Below, one piece after another: positions 6,235 to 14,598 of a DNA stretch of 45,050 nt. The notes beneath the pieces are model-generated. The model ran no database searches. It saw nothing but the letters and a program-made list of their open reading frames with translations, and was not told where the DNA came from. The stretch is from positions 1-45,050 of the forward strand of contig JAGWXY010000012.1 in NCBI GenBank assembly GCA_018969605.1. Direction: 5' to 3'. This stretch comes from Verrucomicrobiota bacterium. GTDB lineage: Bacteria > Verrucomicrobiota > Verrucomicrobiia > Verrucomicrobiales > Akkermansiaceae. The stretch's first letter is position 1. The number at the start of each line of letters is the position of its first letter. A program made the translations under genes and the position numbers.

Positions 6235-7299
6235 TTAGCGATTTGCCGAGCAAGTGCCCGCCTTGATGGTGAAGCGGGCGATCGGCCCGAGGCTTTGGGT
6301 GGATTTGAGCCAATCAAGGTGGGTGGTGGTGATCCACTTTTGGGCGTTTGCGGGCATGTGGCTGATGAGCGCGTTGCGGCGAACGGGATCGAGTTCGCCG
6401 AAGATATCGTCGAGCAGGTAGACCGGGGTTGATTTGCCGGCGGTTTCGAGCAAGCGGCCTTGTGCGAGTTTGAGGGCGAGCGTGATTGTGCGTTGTTGAC
6501 CTTCGCTGGCGAAATCGGCGGCGGGTTTGCCATCGATGCGCAGTGAGATGTCATCGCGGTGGGGGCCAACCACCGATTGGCGGGTCCGTCGTTCGCGTTC
6601 GCGGGCGTCGATGATCGACTGGTGGAGATCGGGTCCGCTGGCTGGGATGTAGTCGAGTGTAAGGGATTCGTTTTTGCTGCTGATGGCGGCCTGTGCTTCG
6701 GCAGCGAAGGGGTTGAGTTGCGCGATCATTTGCGCGCGGGCGCGGATGATTTGGCTGCCGTGTTCGGCGAGGATTTGATCGTAGGAGAGGATTTCTTTTT
6801 CGCGACCGTAACCTTCACGCAGCAGCAGGTTTTTGGCCATCAATGCGCGGCGATAGCGGGCCAATGAGCGGCGGTAGGCGGGGTCGATTTGCGAGCCGAT
6901 AAAATCGAGGTAGCGTCGGCGGGTCTCGCCGGGCCCGCGGACGAGTTCAAGGTCTTCGTTGCCCATCCAGACGATGAGACCGCCTTGTGCGAGGTAGTCC
7001 GAGCGGCTGGCGCAGGGCGTGTTGTCCTGTTTGAGAATGATGCTGTTGCGGTTCCATTTCACCTGCCGTTCTTCGTTCCATGCGTTGCCGGCGATACCGA
7101 AGCCATCCTTGCCAAAATGAGCGAGCGTGGCGAGTCGGTGGCTGCGTGGCGATTGCAGTCGCACCAGCATGCAGATCGCTTCGAGGATTGAGGTTTTTCC
7201 TTGGGCATTGTCGCCGGTGAGAATGGCGCCGGCTTCGGGCGCTTCGAGATCGAGCGACTCAAAGCACCTGAAGTCCATCAATCGCAGCGAGCGGATCAC
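6235..7299 (-). CDS. recF: DNA replication and repair protein RecF
   Basis: 354 residues. Walker A GDNAQGKTS (residues 29-37) follows the typical start MIRSLRLMDFRCF. Later come RRYLDFIGSQIDPAY, SVVGPHRDD, the ABC signature SEGQQRTITLALKLA and Walker B VYLLDDIFGELD. RecF loads RecA at gaps through RecO and RecR. In many genomes it sits with dnaA/dnaN; here it is alone, convergent with rpsD and divergent from xseA. Start ATG at 7297-7299; the 100-bp gap to xseA probably holds both promoters and contains a perfect 14-bp palindrome (7373-7386). Confidence 0.95.
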   Translation of the reverse strand: MIRSLRLMDFRCFESLDLEAPEAGAILTGDNAQGKTSILEAICMLVRLQSPRSHRLATLAHFGKDGFGIAGNAWNEERQVKWNRNSIILKQDNTPCASRSDYLAQGGLIVWMGNEDLELVRGPGETRRRYLDFIGSQIDPAYRRSLARYRRALMAKNLLLREGYGREKEILSYDQILAEHGSQIIRARAQMIAQLNPFAAEAQAAISSKNESLTLDYIPASGPDLHQSIIDARERERRTRQSVVGPHRDDISLRIDGKPAADFASEGQQRTITLALKLAQGRLLETAGKSTPVYLLDDIFGELDPVRRNALISHMPANAQKWITTTHLDWLKSTQSLGPIARFTIKAGTCSANR

Positions 7300-7372
7300 G
7301 GGTTTTTCTTAACGCCGGAATTGACGTGTGGAAAGCGGGCAATCGATGCGGGCGGGCAAATTGTTTTTTTTG

Positions 7373-7386
7373 CGGAAAATTTTCCG
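7373..7386. promoter_or_regulatory. Perfect 14-bp palindrome in the recF-xseA divergent region
   Basis: CGGAAAATTTTCCG is fully self-complementary and lies between two divergent DNA-repair genes, 16 nt upstream of the proposed xseA GTG. A dimeric regulator site is possible; as RNA it would be a weak hairpin. No regulator is identified. Confidence 0.35.
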
Positions 7387-7401
7387 GCTCGATCATTTCT
7401 C

Positions 7402-8790
7402 GTGTGGCTGGCAGATTCGGGCGTGGATTTGTTTTCGCGTTCCAAGCCCGTGGCGGATGCCGCCTTGTCGGTGACGCAACTTTTGCGGCGGATGAAGTTT
7501 GTTCTCGAGGGTGAGATTGGCGAGCTGTGGGTCGAGGGCGAAGTCTCGAATCTCAAGAAACAGGGAAGCGGGCATTGGTATTTTTCGCTCAAGGATGACG
7601 GCGCGCAGATTCAGTGCGTGATGTTTTCCGCAGCGAGACGCGAAGGTTCGGCGGCCTTGGTGGATGGCGCTAAGGTGCGGGTGTTTGCCGAGGCAAGTGT
7701 CTACGAGGCACGCGGGCAATTGCAGGTCATCGTGCGGCAAGTCGAGCGCGCCGGGGCGGGGGACTTGCAGGCAAAGTTCGAGCAGCTCAAGCGGCGTCTG
7801 CAGGAGGAAGGATTGTTTGATGCGGAACGCAAAAAACCGCTGCCGTTTTTCCCGCGCGTGGTGGGCATCGTGACATCAGAGTCGGGTGCGGCTTTGCAGG
7901 ACATGCTGAATGTCTTGTCGCGGCGCGCGCCATGGGTGAAGGCGGTGCTTTATCCAGTCAGGGTGCAGGGAAAAGGAGCGGAGCTCGAAATCGCGAGGGC
8001 GATTGAAAGGATGGGGCGGCCGGATGATTTTGGTTTGCCTCGGTGTGATGTTTTGATCGTTGGGCGCGGTGGTGGATCCATCGAGGACCTTTGGAATTTC
8101 AATGAGGAAATTGTGGCGCGCGCGATTGCCGCATGTCCGCTGCCGGTTGTTTCGGCGGTCGGGCATGAGATTGATTTCACCATTGCGGACTTTGTCGCCG
8201 ATCTTCGAGCGCCGACGCCGAGTGCCGCGGCTGAGTTGGTGGTGCCGGATGCAGCGACCTTGAAGGCAAGGCTTACGCAGCTTCAACGCCGTGGTGGGCG
8301 CGTGATCCATGAGCGAATTTTGCAAGGTCAGAGGCAGCTCGAAACTTTGCGCAGAGGCGCTTTGCAACGCGATGGCGAGCGTTTGTTGCGCGAGCCGGTG
8401 ATGCGCTTGGATGCCATTGCTGACAGGCTGATGAGCGCTCTTGAGTCATCGATGGACGCCTCGCGAATAAGGCTGCGTGAGTTGGGTTTTCGGCACCAGG
8501 GGCACCATCCCGCGCGGGTGCTTGAGCGTCGCGTGGAGTCGTTGGCGGCGACGCGAAGGCAGTTCGATGTGGCGTGCGTGAATGCAATGCAGCACAAGCG
8601 TGAGCGCGTGATGCAGCTTGCGGGCCTGTTGCGCGCGCTCGGGCCGGAGTCGGCATTTCAGCGTGGATTTTCTATCACGCTTGATGCGCAAGGGCGCTTG
8701 GTGAGGTCGGCCCATGAGCTCAAGCCCGGTGACGAGTTGCGCACGAGGTTTGCCGATGGTGAGACTCGCAGTCGGGTGCTAGGCGAATGA
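7402..8790 (+). CDS. xseA: Exodeoxyribonuclease VII large subunit
   Basis: 462 residues from GTG at 7402; GTG 7423 is an alternative. The frame is open back to 7201, but that part is antisense to recF and unlike the family. The OB-fold region LSVTQLLRRMKFVLEGEIGE then VEGEVSNLKKQGSGHWYFSL is diagnostic, followed by the catalytic core with FPRVVGIVTSESGAALQDML, DVLIVGRGGGSIEDLWNFN and SAVGHEIDFTIADFVADLRA, then a long helical region. The end QRGFSITLDAQGRLVRSA is typical. The enzyme degrades single-stranded DNA to oligonucleotides with small subunit XseB, whose gene is not in the window. Confidence 0.94.
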   Translation: MWLADSGVDLFSRSKPVADAALSVTQLLRRMKFVLEGEIGELWVEGEVSNLKKQGSGHWYFSLKDDGAQIQCVMFSAARREGSAALVDGAKVRVFAEASVYEARGQLQVIVRQVERAGAGDLQAKFEQLKRRLQEEGLFDAERKKPLPFFPRVVGIVTSESGAALQDMLNVLSRRAPWVKAVLYPVRVQGKGAELEIARAIERMGRPDDFGLPRCDVLIVGRGGGSIEDLWNFNEEIVARAIAACPLPVVSAVGHEIDFTIADFVADLRAPTPSAAAELVVPDAATLKARLTQLQRRGGRVIHERILQGQRQLETLRRGALQRDGERLLREPVMRLDAIADRLMSALESSMDASRIRLRELGFRHQGHHPARVLERRVESLAATRRQFDVACVNAMQHKRERVMQLAGLLRALGPESAFQRGFSITLDAQGRLVRSAHELKPGDELRTRFADGETRSRVLGE

Positions 8791-8863
8791 TCCCGTGCGG
8801 CGTGAAATGTTTTTGCGCTGAAATTTTCTCCACATCCGCGCGGATTGGCGGCATTGAAAGGTT

Positions 8864-9619
8864 ATGGCAGATTTGCATGAGTTGGTGGAATTTCTCGATC
8901 GTGAGTTGAAGGTTTCGGAGATATCCGATTATCCGGGCGCGATGAATGGCTTGCAGTTGGCCAATGAGGGCAGGATCAATCGTGTGGTGGCGGCGGTGGA
9001 CGCTTCGTTGCCGGTGATCGAAGCCGTGGCTGCGGGCGGACCAGGCTTGCTGATTGTTCATCACGGCATGTTTTGGCAGGGCGCGCAGCCGGTGACGGGG
9101 GCGTTTTACCGCAAGCTGCGCGTGGCGATGGAGGCGGGGCTGGCGATTTATTCGAGCCACTTGCCCCTCGATGTGCACCCCGATTGGGGCAACAACGCTC
9201 TGCTGGCAGGAGCTCTTGGGGTCGTTGATCCGCGGCCGGACATCGAGATCAAGGGCTTTCGGGTCGGGCTCAGCGGCCGCTGGCAGGGCAGTCGGGAGGA
9301 GCTCAAGGCCCGGCTTGAGGAAACCCTTGGCGGGCGGGTGCACCTTTGCCCGGCCGGACCGGAGGAAATTTCGCGGGTTGCCATCATCACGGGCGGGGCC
9401 GGCAGCGAAATTGCGAAAATTGCCGAAAGCGGGGTCGAGGCCTTCATCACCGGCGAGGGTCCGCATTGGAGCTATTGTTTGGCGGAGGAGCTGGGAATGA
9501 ATCTCTTTTACGGCGGGCACTACGCTACAGAAACCTTTGGTGTTCAAAGAGTTGCAAAATTAATCGGAGAGCGTTTTGGGTTGCCGTCGAGTTTTTATGA
9601 CCACTCGACGGGATTGTGA
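8864..9619 (+). CDS. Nif3-like dinuclear metal-centre protein (YbgI/DUF34 family)
   Basis: 251 residues, usual length for the short form. LLIVHHGMFW, YSSHLPLDVHPDWGNNALLA and the C-terminal MNLFYGGHYATETFGVQRVA carry the conserved His/Asp/Glu residues that bind two metals inside a hexameric ring. The family is nearly universal; GTP cyclohydrolase and repair-of-metabolite roles have been suggested without consensus. It follows xseA by 73 nt in the same direction. Start ATG at 8864. Confidence 0.93.
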   Translation: MADLHELVEFLDRELKVSEISDYPGAMNGLQLANEGRINRVVAAVDASLPVIEAVAAGGPGLLIVHHGMFWQGAQPVTGAFYRKLRVAMEAGLAIYSSHLPLDVHPDWGNNALLAGALGVVDPRPDIEIKGFRVGLSGRWQGSREELKARLEETLGGRVHLCPAGPEEISRVAIITGGAGSEIAKIAESGVEAFITGEGPHWSYCLAEELGMNLFYGGHYATETFGVQRVAKLIGERFGLPSSFYDHSTGL

Positions 9620-9728
9620 GGGCCAGGAGCGTCATAACCTTGGATTTGGCACGAATTCCCCCATATTTTCCAAGATACGCGATGAATTAATTTTTCTTAA
9701 ATAATCGAGATATTCGTAGATAAAAAGT

Positions 9729-9758
9729 TTGACTCCGCGCCGCTCCATTGGCGATATT
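9729..9758 (+). promoter_or_regulatory. Promoter of tRNA-Gly
   Basis: TTGACT (9729-9734), an 18-nt spacer and GATATT (9753-9758) place a transcription start close to the tRNA 5' end at 9770. The hexamers match the sigma-70 consensus at 5/6 and 4/6. An AT-rich stretch upstream (9690-9728) could serve as an UP element. Confidence 0.5.
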
Positions 9759-9769
9759 CGCTTCGTCAA

Positions 9770-9843
9770 GCGGGCATAGCTTAGTGGTAAAGCGCTATCC
9801 TTCCAAGTTAGACATGCGGGTTCGATTCCCGCTGCCCGCTCCA
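9770..9843 (+). tRNA. tRNA-Gly (anticodon UCC)
   Basis: 74 nt including an encoded CCA. The acceptor arm GCGGGCA pairs fully with TGCCCGC; the D-loop contains GTGGTAAAGC; the anticodon loop is CTTCCAA, giving anticodon TCC; the T-arm is GCGGGTTCGATTCCCGC. The anticodon stem has one T-T mismatch. It sits alone between the Nif3-like gene and the exopolysaccharide-type locus; no integrase is adjacent. Confidence 0.97.
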
Positions 9844-9877
9844 CACTTCAGTTTACAAATCAACCACCATTGCTGCC

Positions 9878-10936
9878 ATGAAAAACATCCGGACCCTATC
9901 CTTACTTGTGGCGTTAATCGCCATTCATACTCCCGCGACCGCGCAGACGGCTAATGTCAATCAGGCGACCGCTAGCGTCAAATCGGCCATCGCAGCGAGA
10001 GGTGCGACCAAGGAGTCGATTGCCAAAGCAGTTGCTGATGCGGTAAAATCAAATCCGGACGCAGCGGCTGCAATTGTCACGGCTGCCATTCAAGCAGTTA
10101 CGCAGGGCGGTCTGTTTGGCGGGGATGTTTCTTACATTGCCTCGGTCGTCGAGGCTGCGGTGAGGGAGGTGCCGCAAGCGGCTGCAGCGATTACTCAAGC
10201 CGCGGTTACGGCTGCCCCCACAGCAGCAGCGGTGATTACCGAGGCAGCGGTGACGGCGGCCCCCAAAGCGGCTGCGGCCATTACGGAGGCAGCAGTCACG
10301 GCGGCACCCGCTGCAGCGGCGGCGATTACTCAAGCCGCGGTCACGGCTGCGCCCGCAGCGGCAGCGGCCATCACCGAAGCAGCGGTGACGGCGGCCCCCC
10401 AAGCGGCAGCAGCGATTACCCAAGCAGCGGTGACGGCAGCACCCCAAGCGGCAGCAGCGATTACCCAAGCAGCGGTGACGGCAGCACCGCAATCGGCAGC
10501 AGTGATCACCGAGGCCGCGATTACTGCGGCGCCACAAGCAACGGCGGCCATCGTCGAGGCTGCGGTTTCTGCGGCTCCCCAAGCGGCAGCCATCATTACC
10601 CAAGCTGCTGAAGCTGCAGCACCTCCCGGCTCGGCGGCCATGATCCAAGCTGCGGCGGCGAATGCCCAAGCATCATCAATGCCCAACCCACTTAGTTTCC
10701 CCGGAGAGGATGCGACTGGCAAAGTGCCTGTCGGAAATAATGATGGGGGTGATGATGAGGGTTCCGAAGGCGGAGTTGCCGATGGCGGTGCCAGCGGAGG
10801 CGATGGTTTTGGCGGTGGCGGCCAAGGTGACGGTGGCTTCTCGGGCGGTGGTGGCGGTGGTGGAGTCATTATCCCACCTGTGATCCCGCCTCCGACCCCG
10901 GTGACTACAACCAACCCACAGCAAAAGGCCCAGTAA
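9878..10936 (+). CDS. Secreted Ala-rich protein with 15-residue tandem repeats and a Gly-rich tail
   Basis: 352 residues. A signal peptide (MKNIRTLSLLVALIAIHTPA, cut after TAQ) is followed by a helical Ala-rich region. From residue 99 a 15-residue unit repeats about ten times (consensus P-Q-A-A-A-A-I-T-Q-A-A-V-T-A-A, with Q/E, T/K/A/Q variation), encoded by 45-bp units at 10172-10666. Each unit would be a short amphipathic helix ending in Pro. Then comes an acidic Gly/Asp-rich tail with a long Gly run and PPVIPPPTP. I do not recognise a named family. It is the first gene of the exopolysaccharide-type locus, so a cell-surface, matrix or export-channel role is plausible but unproven. A small hairpin (10945-10961) follows the stop. 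Confidence 0.8.
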   Translation: MKNIRTLSLLVALIAIHTPATAQTANVNQATASVKSAIAARGATKESIAKAVADAVKSNPDAAAAIVTAAIQAVTQGGLFGGDVSYIASVVEAAVREVPQAAAAITQAAVTAAPTAAAVITEAAVTAAPKAAAAITEAAVTAAPAAAAAITQAAVTAAPAAAAAITEAAVTAAPQAAAAITQAAVTAAPQAAAAITQAAVTAAPQSAAVITEAAITAAPQATAAIVEAAVSAAPQAAAIITQAAEAAAPPGSAAMIQAAAANAQASSMPNPLSFPGEDATGKVPVGNNDGGDDEGSEGGVADGGASGGDGFGGGGQGDGGFSGGGGGGGVIIPPVIPPPTPVTTTNPQQKAQ

Positions 10937-11004
10937 CCTCTTCAGTGAACTAGCTGTTCACGTAAATTCTAACCGTTATTCACCCCGTTGACCCCTTACT
11001 ATTC

Positions 11005-12240
11005 ATGAAACGCAAATTCCCAATTTTATTCGTTGCGGCACTGAGCAGTCCCGCATTTGCCGCCCAAGGCTTGTACTACACTGGTAGCGAAGCCCAGGAG
11101 AGCTTCCCCATCAAATTGCAGGTGGGACTTAACGCTATTTTTGACGACAACGTCGCGGCTGGCTCCTCGACTGTTGAAGATTCGTCAATGGCCATCAGCC
11201 CTAAAGTCGGATTGGCATTTTCCAGCGCCACACCACAGACGACCTGGGATGTCTATGGCAACCTTGGCATGATCTATTATTTTGATGCACCTGATTCGCT
11301 CGGCGGCGAAGATAGCTTCAGTCAGTCTCGGATCAACGCATCGGTGACCCACCGATTCAGCGAGCGTGTCAGGTTATCGAGTCGCAATTACGTCGCCAAT
11401 GAACTTGAACCGGACTATTCGTATGGAATTGCGTCCAGCCGCACCGGAAATGAAACCTTCACATGGATGACCGATAACTCGATCGGTTACCGTTGGACTG
11501 AAAGGCTCGGCACATACACAGGCTTTCGCTTTAGTGGAACTAGGGCTGATGTAGATGAGGGGCAGAGAAACAACACGGACCGTACTACCCTCGAATTTTA
11601 CGAGCAGTTCCGTTATCAACTCTCACCTCAGTCGGTGCTGACTCCTGAATACCGTATTTCGCAAACCAATGCCATAAACGATGCATCAGACTCCATGGAC
11701 CAGTATTTCCTTATCGGTCTTGACCATCGGTTTTCGCCCAACACCATCGGAATCTTCAAAACGGGTGCCCAATTGCGTGATGTGGACGATGGTGATAGTG
11801 GCCTGTGCCCCTACTTGGAGATAGCTCTTCAATCCCAGGTCAACCAACAGCTCAAACTCGGTGCGTACACTCGTTACGGTGCTGAGTTCAATGATACGGT
11901 GCTCACCGAGGGTTCCAATACCTATGACTACGAAGATCGTCGTGCTCTGCGTATTGGTTTCAACGCCAATTATACGGTCACAAAGGATGTGTCGCTGCTC
12001 ATGGGATCTGATACGATCTTCTCGAATTACAATGACGGCCGCGATGTCAACAATTCCAACAACTTCGGACCTGACAAATACGAAAACAACTTCAACGCTT
12101 ACGTCGGCTTTTCGACCAAGTTGACCGATTACTTGTTCTGCAACCTCTATTACACCTATACCCAAACCTTCACTGATATCAGCGACGAGCGGGAATACGT
12201 CCGCAACCGCATTTCCCTTGGCTTGTCGGCGGAGTTTTGA
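11005..12240 (+). CDS. Outer-membrane beta-barrel protein of the exopolysaccharide-type locus
   Basis: 411 residues with a signal peptide (MKRKFPILFVAALSSPAFAA). The mature part is a series of alternating-residue strands (for example NETFTWMTDNSIGYRWTERL, YTGFRFSG, LRIGFNANYTVTKDVSLLMG) and ends in ISLGLSAEF, a C-terminal Phe as in barrels inserted by the Bam machinery. It resembles outer-membrane beta-barrel proteins found in exopolysaccharide operons of Verrucomicrobia and Proteobacteria. It lies between the Ala-repeat protein and the BY-kinase, so an outer-membrane exit port or anchoring role is likely. A strong terminator follows. Confidence 0.8.
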   Translation: MKRKFPILFVAALSSPAFAAQGLYYTGSEAQESFPIKLQVGLNAIFDDNVAAGSSTVEDSSMAISPKVGLAFSSATPQTTWDVYGNLGMIYYFDAPDSLGGEDSFSQSRINASVTHRFSERVRLSSRNYVANELEPDYSYGIASSRTGNETFTWMTDNSIGYRWTERLGTYTGFRFSGTRADVDEGQRNNTDRTTLEFYEQFRYQLSPQSVLTPEYRISQTNAINDASDSMDQYFLIGLDHRFSPNTIGIFKTGAQLRDVDDGDSGLCPYLEIALQSQVNQQLKLGAYTRYGAEFNDTVLTEGSNTYDYEDRRALRIGFNANYTVTKDVSLLMGSDTIFSNYNDGRDVNNSNNFGPDKYENNFNAYVGFSTKLTDYLFCNLYYTYTQTFTDISDEREYVRNRISLGLSAEF

Positions 12241-12302
12241 TCTGCAGCCTAGCGAGAAACAAATTTATCTGACGTTACCTTTTGAAATCTGACTTTTAGG
12301 TT

Positions 12303-12347
12303 GAAAACTCTCGCAATGTGATCGTTGCGAGAGTTTTCATTTTCTTT
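12303..12347 (+). terminator. Strong terminator or attenuator between barrel gene and BY-kinase
   Basis: A perfect 14-bp stem (GAAAACTCTCGCAA with TTGCGAGAGTTTTC, 8-nt loop) followed by ATTTTCTTTG. It ends only about 32 nt before the BY-kinase start codon, leaving no room for a promoter downstream. Confidence 0.85.
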
Positions 12348-12379
12348 GTAAATCCGATTTTCTGTGTCATCCATAAGCC

Positions 12380-14578
12380 ATGAACACTACCTCCGCACAA
12401 CAAAATGAAGCCATGCTCCACGCGGTGGACTATTGGCAGGTCATCAAGAACCGCTACGGCATCATTCTTCTCTCGCTGCTGTTGGTCTTCATGACGGCAG
12501 CCGTCATCACTTACGTGATGCCTAAAAAGTATGAGAGTGAGGCGACCATCGAGGTCAAGCCGCGCGCGGCAGGCCTTTCGCCACTTGGCTCTGACCTCAA
12601 TGAGCTTTCGGGTGCGGGCCGGACGACCCCGCAGTTCTTCGGCACCGAGTTTGAGAAAATCAAGAGCCGGAATTCTTTGGAAAAAGTCGTTCAAAACCTC
12701 GAGCTGGTGAACCGCTGGAGCACGGACAAGGAAACCGCGCTGCAGATACTCAAGGGCATCGTAAATACTCAGAACATTCGCGGAACCGACCTGATTTCGA
12801 TTCGTGTGCGACATACCAATAAGGTAGATGCCAGAGACATCGCCGAAGAAGTTGCCCGCGCTTACAAGCAGTACCGGGCGGAAATGGAGAGTCGGGATTC
12901 TGAGAACGCATTGTTGGAGCTCAACAAAGCCGTGAGAAATCAGGAAGACAAAGTCGAGGAGCGTCGCAAAGTGCTCGCGACGATCGTGCGTACGAAAGGA
13001 ATTATCTATAAGGGAACCGACTCATTCTACGGTCAGTCGGGTGTGGACGAGGACCAAGGTGCGAGGACGGCGCTCGAGGCTTACAACGAACTTGAACAGG
13101 AGAAGCGCAAGCTTGAGAGCCAGATTAACAGCCTTCTGAAGTATGACAGCGACCAGTTGATGGTATATGCCGCAGGTCTTGATTTGCCGGATAACATCAT
13201 TCGAAACCTATACCCTCTTTATCTTGAGGCCAAACGCCAGTTGGATGGTTATCGAATCAACGGTCTTGGTGCAAGGCATCCGACCGTCATGGCGGCAGTC
13301 GACCAGATAGAGAACATGAAGCGTCAGCTTGATGAGGGGGTGGTCAATCTTCGTGCGACTCTCACGGCGCAGCTCGACCTTGCGGCCGATCGCCTTAAGA
13401 GCGTCGAGGCGATGAAGGATGAAACACGCGAAGAGGCCATCAAGAGGGGGCTTGACGCGCAGGACTATGTTGATGCCAAGCGTGATTTCGAAACCGACCA
13501 GGAGCTGTTGCAGACGATGCGTCTGAAGCAAATGGGTGAGACGATTTCGAGCAGAATGCCGCCCGAGAGCGTCCTGGTGCATGATTCACCGACTATTTCG
13601 GAGGCACCGGTGAGTCCGAATGTGACTTTGAATCTTGTGCTTGGGGCCGTGGTCGGACTCATCTTCGGCGTTGGCATTGCATTCTTTCTCGAGTACCTCG
13701 ACACATCGATTAAGTCGCTTGAGGATGTGGAAAGGTACCTGCAGGTGCCTGTTCTTGCGGTTATTCCCAAGGATATCTCGCTGATTCACAGGCAGAGGGG
13801 ATCGAGTCCCGATGCCGAGGCCTACCGTATTCTCAGAACCAATATCGAGTTCAACCGCAAGAATCCTGAGGACAATGTGATAACCGTGGTTTCTGGTGGT
13901 GCTGGCGAGGGCAAGTCGACGACATTGATGAACCTTTCCTACATTTGCGCCCAGGGGGGGTATACCACGCTTATGATCGACGCCGACCTTCGGCGTCCGC
14001 GTTTGCACACCTTTTTCGGCATCAACAACTCGGTGGGTCTGACCAATTACCTCACTACGGACCTGATGCTTGAGGATGTGATTTTGCAAACTCCGGTCGA
14101 CAACCTGTACTTTATGCCATCCGGCATTCTGCCAGTCGATGCCGCAGGCATCCTCAACTCGCGGCGCATGTCCGAGCTGATCCAGGATGTGAAGCAGCGC
14201 TTCGACCTGATCTTTGTCGACAGTCCGCCAATTCTTGGCGTCAGCGACGCGGCGGTGATCGCCAGTGAGGTCGACCTTGCCATCATTGTTGTCCAGCACC
14301 GCAAGCTGCCACGGAACATGCTTCTTCGGGTCAAGCAGTCGATTGAAAATGTCGGCAGCAACATTCTTGGCGTCGTTCTCAACAATGTGGATATCCGCAG
14401 CGACAGTCAGTACCAGTACTATACAAGCTATTACACCTACTACGCACCGTCGGATGCGCAAGGTCCGCCCGTGATGTCAGCGTCGGCAGTTGCGGCGACA
14501 CCCACACCGACGGATACCAAGACAAAACCGAGGGCCACGGCCGCTAACGAGAATAATTCCGAGTCGGATCTTTACTAA
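12380..14578 (+). CDS. Polysaccharide co-polymerase / BY-kinase (Wzc-like tyrosine autokinase)
   Basis: 732 residues. The Wzz domain starts after MLHAVDYWQVIKNRYG with a first membrane helix (IILLSLLLVFMTAAVITYVM), then a long periplasmic coiled-coil part (about 150-400), PVSPN and a second helix (residues 415-440). The cytoplasmic kinase has Walker A GGAGEGKS (506-513), A' IDADLRRP (533-540), B LIFVDSPP (610-617). A Tyr cluster of seven residues lies at 678-688, the usual autophosphorylation site. Such proteins control polymerisation and chain length of extracellular polysaccharide. The exporter gene follows after 20 nt. Glycosyltransferases and Wzx/Wzy are not in the window. Confidence 0.93.
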   Translation: MNTTSAQQNEAMLHAVDYWQVIKNRYGIILLSLLLVFMTAAVITYVMPKKYESEATIEVKPRAAGLSPLGSDLNELSGAGRTTPQFFGTEFEKIKSRNSLEKVVQNLELVNRWSTDKETALQILKGIVNTQNIRGTDLISIRVRHTNKVDARDIAEEVARAYKQYRAEMESRDSENALLELNKAVRNQEDKVEERRKVLATIVRTKGIIYKGTDSFYGQSGVDEDQGARTALEAYNELEQEKRKLESQINSLLKYDSDQLMVYAAGLDLPDNIIRNLYPLYLEAKRQLDGYRINGLGARHPTVMAAVDQIENMKRQLDEGVVNLRATLTAQLDLAADRLKSVEAMKDETREEAIKRGLDAQDYVDAKRDFETDQELLQTMRLKQMGETISSRMPPESVLVHDSPTISEAPVSPNVTLNLVLGAVVGLIFGVGIAFFLEYLDTSIKSLEDVERYLQVPVLAVIPKDISLIHRQRGSSPDAEAYRILRTNIEFNRKNPEDNVITVVSGGAGEGKSTTLMNLSYICAQGGYTTLMIDADLRRPRLHTFFGINNSVGLTNYLTTDLMLEDVILQTPVDNLYFMPSGILPVDAAGILNSRRMSELIQDVKQRFDLIFVDSPPILGVSDAAVIASEVDLAIIVVQHRKLPRNMLLRVKQSIENVGSNILGVVLNNVDIRSDSQYQYYTSYYTYYAPSDAQGPPVMSASAVAATPTPTDTKTKPRATAANENNSESDLY

Positions 14579-14598
14579 CCTACCATTACAATTTGCCC

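Noticed and set aside
9770-9843. tRNA-Gly considered as an integration site
   Set aside because: No integrase or duplicated tRNA 3' end is found nearby; xerD at 43583-44467 looks like a housekeeping recombinase.
9632-9844. 70-aa minus-strand frame over tRNA-Gly
   Set aside because: This is the familiar false frame antisense to a tRNA (MERAAGIEPA...), seen in many genomes; the tRNA explains the sequence.
10172-10666. 45-bp tandem units considered as a CRISPR array
   Set aside because: The units are adjacent coding repeats in phase with the protein (15 codons) and have no spacers.
10049-10914. Minus-strand frames of about 200 aa opposite the Ala-repeat gene
   Set aside because: The repetitive GC-rich DNA keeps other frames open by chance; products are Arg/Cys- or Pro-rich with no start signal, while the plus frame has a signal peptide.
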